Assembly (NCBI GenBank): GCA_959605945.1
Contig: CAUHGY010000062.1
Span: 1-11,029, forward strand
Direction of reading: 5' to 3'
DNA length: 11,029 nt
Origin: an uncultured Clostridia bacterium
GTDB lineage: Bacteria; Bacillota; Clostridia; Christensenellales; Borkfalkiaceae
Shown here: positions 6,811 to 11,029 of the stretch, one piece after another
Position numbering within the stretch: the first letter of the stretch is position 1
Layout: the number at the start of each line of letters is the position of its first letter
Made by a program: the position numbers and the translations under genes
Notes under the pieces: model-generated
What the model was told of the DNA's origin: nothing
Seen by the model: only the letters and a program-made list of their open reading frames with translations
Database searches by the model: none

Positions 6811-7533
6811 ATGACACGGATTACCGTAACTGAAAAAGACGTTAATGAAAACAACCTGCTTTACGTTCAAACGGATATGGCTGAGCTTTTCAGTCATGCG
6901 GGTTGCAAACCGGCATTAAAAAAAGCGGGCAGCAGGTGCACGCTTTCGGTGGATTGCCCGGAATATTATGCAGATATCGTTAAAGCCGAAATGGCGGATA
7001 AGATTGCCGAAATTATAGCTATAAACTATAAATATGTGTATTTCCGTAAAAACGTAAAAGTGGGCGGTCTCTCAAAAGAACAGACGGAAATTCTGATGGC
7101 AAGCCTCATTGCCGCCGATCTCGAAGAAGATAAAAGGTATTCTTTTGACCGCATTAAAGGTTTGAACGATGTGGCCGTGGACGGCATTTTCAATTTCCGT
7201 CTGCAGCCGCTGAAAAGAAAATGGGAAGACATAGTTTCTTATATGCCCACGTGTTTCGTAAATTCGCAGCTGCACGAATTTGTCACTTATCTTCTTGAAA
7301 ACAAGAAAAAAAGGGTGTACGTCGACGACGGCAGAGTATACGATTCTCATTACCGCAGACTTTCCCGCTGCGACCTTCTGGGCGGCGGGGACAATGTAAG
7401 AATAGTCAGGGAAGTGCTGCTTTCCAACTGCGGGGAAATAGAGTTGACCGGAGAAATTCCCGCGGAGGACGAAAAATATTTAAAAGAGTTTTATAACGAC
7501 AAGATATATTTTTCGGGCGGAATTTTCAATTAA
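6811..7533 (+). CDS. ytxC: YtxC-like protein (putative sporulation protein)
   Basis: A 240-aa soluble protein without signal peptide or membrane segment. The C-terminal half carries an IFNFRL stretch (126-131) followed by a helix, an HEFVTYLL segment (155-162) and a VYVDDGRVYD stretch (169-178). This is the pattern I associate with the YtxC family, named from B. subtilis and annotated as sporulation-related, with no known biochemistry. Position supports the call: in B. subtilis ytxC also lies directly before thrS. It starts 54 bp after the calcium ATPase with no visible terminator between, so both may share a transcript. The start is uncertain: the only Shine-Dalgarno-like GGAG (6792-6795) is 15 bases from the ATG, too far to be ideal. 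Confidence 0.65.
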   Translation: MTRITVTEKDVNENNLLYVQTDMAELFSHAGCKPALKKAGSRCTLSVDCPEYYADIVKAEMADKIAEIIAINYKYVYFRKNVKVGGLSKEQTEILMASLIAADLEEDKRYSFDRIKGLNDVAVDGIFNFRLQPLKRKWEDIVSYMPTCFVNSQLHEFVTYLLENKKKRVYVDDGRVYDSHYRRLSRCDLLGGGDNVRIVREVLLSNCGEIELTGEIPAEDEKYLKEFYNDKIYFSGGIFN

Positions 7534-7537
7534 ACGG

Positions 7538-7565
7538 TTGACAAAAGCATTTTTATAGGTATAAT
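7538..7565 (+). promoter_or_regulatory. Promoter of the thrS T-box transcript
   Basis: Perfect TTGACA (7538-7543) and perfect TATAAT (7560-7565) with a 16-bp spacer, only five bases after the stop codon of the YtxC-like gene. Transcription would begin near 7572. This is the best housekeeping-type promoter in the window. Confidence 0.85.
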
Positions 7566-7571
7566 ATATAT

Positions 7572-7803
7572 ACAAATTGAATTTGCGTGATTTACGGACA
7601 AGTAAAACTTTCTCCAAGGCTTCAAGAGAGCGGGGGGAGCTGGAATCCCCGCAGCCCCGAAAGCGTTGAAACCGCCGTAAAAGCAAAGCCGCGCGCGGGC
7701 TTAAAGCGCAGTCGAGAGGTCGCTGTTGAAATTCGACGGCGGCAAGTAAGGTGGAAACGCGGAAATTATTTCGTCCTTATGCTGTAAAGCATAAGGATTT
7801 TTT
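7572..7803 (+). ncRNA. T-box leader (tRNA-Thr sensing) of thrS
   Basis: Cis-acting leader that reads the charging state of tRNA-Thr. The base of Stem I pairs 7591-7597 (TTTACGG) with 7675-7681 (CCGTAAA). The specifier loop has the loop-E bases AGTA (7601-7604) and GAA (7668-7670), followed by the specifier ACC (7671-7673), a threonine codon. Above it CTTTC (7608-7612) pairs with GAAAG (7659-7663), then comes the AGAGAG stretch and the distal stem GCGGGG (7630-7635)/CCCCGC (7647-7652). Stems between are likely at 7686-7702 and 7711-7737. The T-box core is 7748-7762 (AAGGTGGAAACGCGG). Its TGGA bulge would pair with a tRNA acceptor end having discriminator U. AAGG (7748-7751) pairs with CCTT (7775-7778) to form the antiterminator. 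Uncharged tRNA should favour thrS expression. Confidence 0.93.
7774..7803 (+). terminator. Regulated terminator of the thrS T-box
   Basis: TCCTTATGC (7774-7782) pairs with GCATAAGGA (7789-7797) around a six-base loop, followed by six T. The left arm contains the CCTT that the antiterminator needs, so the two structures exclude each other, as expected for a transcriptional T-box. Confidence 0.9.
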
Positions 7804-7826
7804 ATATTTACATGGAGGCGAAAGCT

Positions 7827-9758
7827 ATGAAAATTACCTTGAAAGACGGCTCTTTTCTGGAGTTTGACAAGAAGATAACCGCAGGGGAGGCGGCAAAAAG
7901 CATTTCGGAAGGGCTTGCCCGCGCGGCTGTCTGCGCAAAAGTCGACGGTGTTTTAGTGGATTTATCGCACGAGATAGAGTCTGACTGCGAATTGCAGATA
8001 ATCACGTTAAAAGACAAGGAAGGCTTGCAGGTTTACAGGCATACCTGTTCCCACGTTCTTGCGCAGGCGGTGAAAAATATTTTTCCCACCAGCAAGCTTG
8101 CGATAGGCCCCACCGTTGAGAATGGTTTTTATTACGACATCGAGTTCAAAACCCCCATCACTCAGCAGGATCTTGCCAAGATAGAAAACGAGATGAGAGA
8201 AATTATAAAAAGCGATCTTCCCATCGAGCGGCTTGTTTACGGCAAGCGCGACGCCGTGAAGATTTTTAAGGATTTTTCCGAGCCTTATAAAGTAGAGCTC
8301 ATCAACGATTTGCCTGCGGGGAGCGTTATTTCTTTCTATAAGCAGGGTGATTTTATGGATCTGTGCCGCGGACCGCACCTTCCTTCCACGGGCAGAATAA
8401 AAGCGTTTAAACTTACGTCCGTCACGGGCGCTTACTGGCGCGGGGACGAAAAGAATAAAATGCTTACCCGCATTTACGGTACGGCGTTTGAAAAAAAATC
8501 CGAACTCGAGGAATATCTTGCCGCTCTCGAAGAAGCAAAAAAACGCGATCATAACAAGCTCGGCAGAGAACTCGGCATATTTCTGACAGAGGAAGTTGTC
8601 GGACAGGGGCTTCCCATTCTCGCACCCAAGGGCGCGAAAATCATGCAGATTCTCACCCGTTTTGTGGAAGACGAAGAAGAAAGACGCGGTTTCATGATAA
8701 CCAAAACGCCATATATGGCAAAGCACGATCTGTACAGAATATCGGGACATTGGGATCATTACAGGGATAAAATGTTTATTTTAGGCGACGAAAACTCTCC
8801 CGACGCCATGGCTCTGCGGCCGATGACGTGCCCCTTCCAATATCAGGTATATAAAAACGGACTTAAAAGTTACCGCGATCTTCCGTGCAGATACAGCGAG
8901 ACGGCAACTCTTTTCAGAAAAGAGGCCAGCGGTGAAATGCACGGGCTGATAAGGGTCAGACAGTTCACTCTTTCCGACGGGCATATAATATGCCGTCCAG
9001 AACAGGTCGAAAGCGAATTCAAGCGCTGTCTCGATCTCAGTTATTATTTCCTTGACTGTCTGGGAATGAAGGGAGACGTAACTTTCCGTTTCAGCAAACG
9101 CGGCAAAGGCAATAAAGATAAGTACATCGATAACGACAAGGCGTGGACAGAGACCGAAGCGCTGATGAAAAAAATTCTTGACGATATCGGTTTGGATTAC
9201 GTCGAGGCCGACGACGAGGCGGCGTTCTACGGCCCTAAACTTGACGTGCAGGCGAAAAACGTATACGGCAAGGAAGATACTATCATCACTTTGCAGCTTG
9301 ATTTTGCCGCAGCTCACAGCTTCGATATGACGTATATAGATGAAAACGGAGAAAAGCAATATCCGTTTGTAATTCACAGAAGTTCCATCGGCTGTTACGA
9401 GAGAACGATTGCCATGCTTATCGAAAAATACGCGGGAGCGTTTCCGCTGTGGATAAGCCCCGTTCAGGTGAAAGTTTTGAGCCTCACATCGAGGACTGCG
9501 GATTACGCCGACAAAATCGTAGCGGAACTTGCCGCCGCGGGACTTCGCGCCGAGGCAGACAATCGTAACGAAAAAATCGGTTATAAGATCAGGGAAGCGC
9601 AGCTTGAAAAAATTCCGTATATGTTTATCGTCGGGGATAAGGAAGCGGAGAACGGAACGGTGTCCGTAAGAAGCAGAAAAGAAGGCGATCTCGGAGCAAT
9701 GGCTACGGAAGATATAATCGCTCGTCTTGCGGAAGAAGATAAGAGCAAAAAAGTCTGA
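7827..9758 (+). CDS. thrS: Threonyl-tRNA synthetase
   Basis: Class II synthetase (643 aa, normal length) that charges tRNA-Thr in the cytoplasm. Domains in order: TGS (about 1-62); second additional/editing domain (about 63-225) with H72, H76, C180 and H184, the full set for clearing Ser-tRNA-Thr; catalytic core (about 240-535) with the predicted zinc ligands C335, H386 and H517, motif 2 around FRKEASGEMHG (363-373) and motif 3 near H517-E525; anticodon-binding domain (about 540-643). The motif around C335 reads RPMTCPFQYQVY rather than the RPMNCPGH type of E. coli. I believe this is a known clostridial subgroup. Reading is open from an ATG at 7812, but that codon directly abuts the GGAGG (7814-7818), which lies eight bases before the ATG at 7827, so 7827 is the start. 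It is controlled by the T-box leader. Confidence 0.97.
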   Translation: MKITLKDGSFLEFDKKITAGEAAKSISEGLARAAVCAKVDGVLVDLSHEIESDCELQIITLKDKEGLQVYRHTCSHVLAQAVKNIFPTSKLAIGPTVENGFYYDIEFKTPITQQDLAKIENEMREIIKSDLPIERLVYGKRDAVKIFKDFSEPYKVELINDLPAGSVISFYKQGDFMDLCRGPHLPSTGRIKAFKLTSVTGAYWRGDEKNKMLTRIYGTAFEKKSELEEYLAALEEAKKRDHNKLGRELGIFLTEEVVGQGLPILAPKGAKIMQILTRFVEDEEERRGFMITKTPYMAKHDLYRISGHWDHYRDKMFILGDENSPDAMALRPMTCPFQYQVYKNGLKSYRDLPCRYSETATLFRKEASGEMHGLIRVRQFTLSDGHIICRPEQVESEFKRCLDLSYYFLDCLGMKGDVTFRFSKRGKGNKDKYIDNDKAWTETEALMKKILDDIGLDYVEADDEAAFYGPKLDVQAKNVYGKEDTIITLQLDFAAAHSFDMTYIDENGEKQYPFVIHRSSIGCYERTIAMLIEKYAGAFPLWISPVQVKVLSLTSRTADYADKIVAELAAAGLRAEADNRNEKIGYKIREAQLEKIPYMFIVGDKEAENGTVSVRSRKEGDLGAMATEDIIARLAEEDKSKKV

Positions 9759-9766
9759 TTGAAAAC

Positions 9767-9794
9767 TTGCGGCGGTTTTAATTAACCGCCGCAA
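9767..9794 (+). terminator. Hairpin terminator after thrS (weak T tract)
   Basis: Eleven-pair perfect stem (9767-9777 with 9784-9794, GC-rich GCGGCGG core) eight bases after the thrS stop. The tail is TTACATTGTAG, with few T, so termination may be partial and read-through into the IS element is possible. Confidence 0.6.
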
Positions 9795-9822
9795 TTACAT
9801 TGTAGCCTTTAGCGAAAAACAA

Positions 9823-9841
9823 CCACCGCTTGGAGCGGTGG
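9823..9841. repeat. Left-end hairpin of the IS200 element
   Basis: CCACCGCT (9823-9830) pairs with AGCGGTGG (9834-9841) around a TGG loop. It matches the right-end hairpin in length, loop size and most bases, which marks it as the transposase recognition hairpin. Confidence 0.85.
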
Positions 9842-9853
9842 AATTAAAAATCA

Positions 9854-9883
9854 TTAGATAAAAGAATCCTCCTATGATATAAT
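9854..9883 (+). promoter_or_regulatory. Possible tnpA promoter
   Basis: TATAAT (9878-9883) is a perfect -10 element; the -35 candidate TTAGAT (9854-9859, 18-bp spacer) is weak. A transcript would start near 9890, after the left arm of the inverted repeat that can hide the ribosome binding site. Confidence 0.45.
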
Positions 9884-9925
9884 TAAAGCAGGTTTGCCGA
9901 CCGCAAAAAAAATCATAGGAGGATT
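9865..9925 (+). promoter_or_regulatory. Stem-loop that can hide the tnpA ribosome binding site
   Basis: A perfect 14-bp inverted repeat: 9865-9878 against 9912-9925, with a 33-base loop. The right arm contains AGGAGG (9917-9922), the ribosome binding site of tnpA. In RNA that includes both arms the site would be buried and translation low. IS200 of Salmonella is known to control its transposase through a stem-loop of this kind. Confidence 0.85.
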
Positions 9926-9930
9926 TGTCA

Positions 9931-10392
9931 ATGACTGACACAAATAGTTTATCACATTCAAAGTGGAATTGCAAATACCATATCGTATTTGCACCAAAAT
10001 ATCGTAGGCAAGTAATTTATTCAAAAATTAAAGTGGATATCGGGCAGATATTAAGAAAGTTATGCGAGATAAAGAAAGTAGAAATACTTGAAGCGAACGC
10101 TTGCCATGACCATATACATATGTTAGTAAAAATACCACCGAATTTAAGTGTTGCACAGTTTATGGGGTATTTAAAGGGCAAGAGTTCGCTGATGATATTC
10201 GACAGGCATGCAAACTTAAAATACAAGTATGGGAATAGGCATTTTTGGTGTAGAGGATATTACGTGGATACGGTAGGAAGAAACGAACAAAAGATAGCAG
10301 AGTACGTGAGAAATCAACTACAAGAAGATATAGCCGAAGACCAAATAAGCATGAAAGAATTTATAGACCCGTTCACGGGTGCTAAGGATTAA
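9931..10392 (+). CDS. tnpA: IS200-type Y1 transposase TnpA
   Basis: HUH single-strand transposase (153 aa, the usual length for the family) that cuts and joins the element's ends via a covalent 5'-phosphotyrosine bond, acting as a dimer. The metal-binding HUH motif is H61-I-H63 within CHDHIHMLV, and the likely nucleophile is Y125 in IAEYVRNQ, with Q129 as the third metal ligand. FWCRGYYVDTVG (105-116) is the conserved stretch before the catalytic helix. The start is the ATG at 9931, eight bases after AGGAGG; an in-frame TTG at 9925 is only two bases from that site and is unlikely. Expression is probably held low by the upstream stem-loop. The reading frame shows no damage. Confidence 0.95.
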   Translation: MTDTNSLSHSKWNCKYHIVFAPKYRRQVIYSKIKVDIGQILRKLCEIKKVEILEANACHDHIHMLVKIPPNLSVAQFMGYLKGKSSLMIFDRHANLKYKYGNRHFWCRGYYVDTVGRNEQKIAEYVRNQLQEDIAEDQISMKEFIDPFTGAKD

Positions 10393-10397
10393 AGGGC

Positions 10398-10423
10398 AAA
10401 AAAGACAGCCACTTTAGTGGCTG
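10398..10423 (-). terminator. Minus-strand terminator just after tnpA
   Basis: Read on the minus strand, CAGCCACT/AGTGGCTG (10416-10423 with 10406-10413) is followed within two bases by six T (10403-10398). It lies five bases beyond the tnpA stop codon and would stop antisense transcription entering from the right before it crosses tnpA. Read on the plus strand it lacks a T tract. Confidence 0.55.
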
Positions 10424-10459
10424 CCTGTAAAATTGTTGCGGTTGGCAAACTGTTTCAGT

Positions 10460-10473
10460 ACATCTTAAGATGT
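10460..10473. repeat. Perfect palindrome in the IS right end
   Basis: ACATCTTAAGATGT is fully self-complementary over 14 bases and can form a small five-pair hairpin with a TTAA loop. It lies between the minus-strand terminator and the terminal hairpins of the element; its role is unknown. Confidence 0.5.
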
Positions 10474-10482
10474 CCGCCGGTA

Positions 10483-10502
10483 CTAGGCCCTTGAAGGGCT
10501 AG
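10483..10502. repeat. Subterminal hairpin in the IS right end
   Basis: CTAGGCCCT (10483-10491) pairs with AGGGCTAG (10495-10502) with one bulged G and a TGA loop. It directly precedes the terminal recognition hairpin and has the same three-base loop. Confidence 0.6.
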
Positions 10503-10508
10503 TGCATA

Positions 10509-10527
10509 CCACCACTTGAAGTGGTGG
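10509..10527. repeat. Right-end hairpin of the IS200 element
   Basis: CCACCACT (10509-10516) pairs with AGTGGTGG (10520-10527) around a TGA loop. Compared with the left-end hairpin, one G-C pair is replaced by A-T with pairing kept. The right cleavage site should lie in the following TTTTGATTT. Confidence 0.85.
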
Positions 10528-10674
10528 TTTTGATTTAAAAGGCGCCTGTCCGCTCCGGATGATTTTCAGTTTCGGTTTTCCGCGATATATTTTGACGTGC
10601 ATCGTCGGCGAAAGTTTTTTTCGGGGCATTGGTTAGCGTTCGCTTTTCATCATACAATAATTGTTTTATCTGTG

Positions 10675-10701
10675 CGCCCGCCGCGAAGTTCGCGGCGGGC
10701 G
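10675..10701. repeat. GC-rich perfect inverted repeat, 13-bp arms
   Basis: CGCCCGCCGCGAA (10675-10687) is exactly complementary to 10689-10701, with one base between; a real hairpin would open the last pairs into a GAAGTTC-type loop. No T tract follows on either strand, so a normal terminator role is not supported. Confidence 0.7.
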
Positions 10702-10965
10702 TAAGATATTAGGGTGAGTTTTTTAAATAAATTTTATTTTTATAAATTTATAAGTGCGGAAATTCTGATTTTACAAGTCGGTTTTGTCGTCGCGGGGCGT
10801 GCTCTTAAAACGTTTTTGCCGCGGCGCCGAGACTTTTTATCGGTTTTTTTATAAATTTCATCCGTGCGGCGCCGCCGAAACGGCTGACCGCTCCGGGACT
10901 GCCGGCATTATAAAATTTCTAACGTTCTGTATAAACGTTTTGTTGCGGCATGTCGTCTTATGCTC

Positions 10966-10993
10966 AAAACAAAAGGCGCAAAATAAAAGCGCC
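10966..10993 (-). terminator. Probable terminator of a minus-strand gene beyond the right edge
   Basis: On the minus strand GGCGC (10993-10989) pairs with GCGCC (10979-10975) around a nine-base loop and is followed by TTTTGTTTT (10974-10966). The five-pair stem is short but all G-C. It suggests that a gene on the minus strand ends just outside the window. Confidence 0.4.
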
Positions 10994-11029
10994 GCTTTTG
11001 CCGGGCGGCACTTCTTTAAAAATGCACGG

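Larger units (their letters stand above)
9811..10537 (+). mobile_element. IS200-type insertion sequence (IS200/IS605 family)
   Basis: Element of about 0.7 kb carrying a single HUH transposase gene and no tnpB. The limits are approximate: they are placed just outside the terminal hairpins at 9823-9841 and 10509-10527, because the true cleavage sites cannot be read from one copy. Such elements have no terminal inverted repeats in the usual sense and make no target duplication; they move as single strands. It has landed 50-80 bp after thrS, between genes. All recognisable parts (end hairpins, hidden ribosome binding site, catalytic residues) are intact, so it may be active. Confidence 0.9.
10538..11029. 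other. Non-coding right flank, no gene found
   Basis: About 490 bp without a supported coding region on either strand; the longest idea, an 18-codon minus-strand ORF at 10805-10861, lacks a ribosome binding site. It contains an A/T-rich stretch (about 10715-10755), the GC-rich hairpin at 10675-10701 and a probable minus-strand terminator near 10966-10993. Confidence 0.6.

Noticed and set aside
7812..7826. Start of thrS at the ATG at 7812
   Set aside because: This ATG directly abuts the GGAGG ribosome binding site; the ATG at 7827 has the right spacing and gives the normal TGS-domain N-terminus.
8781..9794. Long minus-strand ORFs opposite thrS, the ATPase and the FHA-ABC gene
   Set aside because: They are antisense shadows of genes with clear families; their translations are rich in unusual residue runs and contain no domain.
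9925..9930. TTG start of tnpA at 9925
   Set aside because: Only two bases separate it from AGGAGG, whereas the ATG at 9931 is eight bases away.
9811..10537. Larger IS605-type element with tnpB and guide RNA
   Set aside because: No tnpB reading frame exists on either side, and the size fits a stand-alone IS200 element.
10805..10861. 18-codon minus-strand ORF with a basic peptide
   Set aside because: No ribosome binding site and too short to judge; likely chance in A/T-rich DNA.

Overview
The window looks like a piece of chromosome from a low-to-medium GC Firmicute, most likely an uncultivated gut-type member of class Clostridia. The reasons are a threonyl-tRNA synthetase gene behind a T-box leader, a YtxC-like gene directly upstream of it (the ytxC-thrS order known from Bacillus subtilis), strong GGAGG-type ribosome binding sites, and A/T-rich intergenic DNA with many hairpins. 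I cannot name a genus.

Layout from left to right. Positions 1-174 hold two copies of a 55-bp sequence at 119-bp spacing with nested palindromes; the array is cut by the window edge. Positions 416-2786 are a two-gene operon: a protein with two FHA-like modules and an ABC ATPase domain, overlapping a six-helix ABC-2/ABCG-type permease. This resembles Mycobacterium tuberculosis Rv1747 split into two chains. A possible 43-codon ORF follows at once, then about 490 bp without a convincing gene but with an intrinsic terminator and an 18-bp perfect hairpin. On the minus strand, 3411-3950 is an adenine-type purine phosphoribosyltransferase. It shares a compact divergent control region, containing a spaced dyad, with a plus-strand PMCA-type calcium ATPase (4105-6756). 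A YtxC-like gene (6811-7533) follows in the same direction.

A near-consensus promoter and a complete threonine T-box leader (specifier ACC, loop-E bases, antiterminator and terminator) then control thrS (7827-9758). Behind thrS sits a single IS200-type insertion sequence (about 9811-10537). Its transposase has intact HUH and tyrosine motifs, its ends carry matching hairpins, and an upstream 14-bp inverted repeat can hide the transposase ribosome binding site. The last ~490 bp are non-coding as far as I can see, with a GC-rich hairpin and a probable minus-strand terminator belonging to a gene beyond the right edge.

Most of the window is ordinary core-genome content. The parts most worth a second look are the split FHA-ABC exporter with unusual FHA motifs, the palindromic 119-bp repeat, the protective architecture of the IS200 element, the small ORF after the permease, and the dyad in the divergent promoter region. 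I see no CRISPR array, phage, toxin-antitoxin or defence system.
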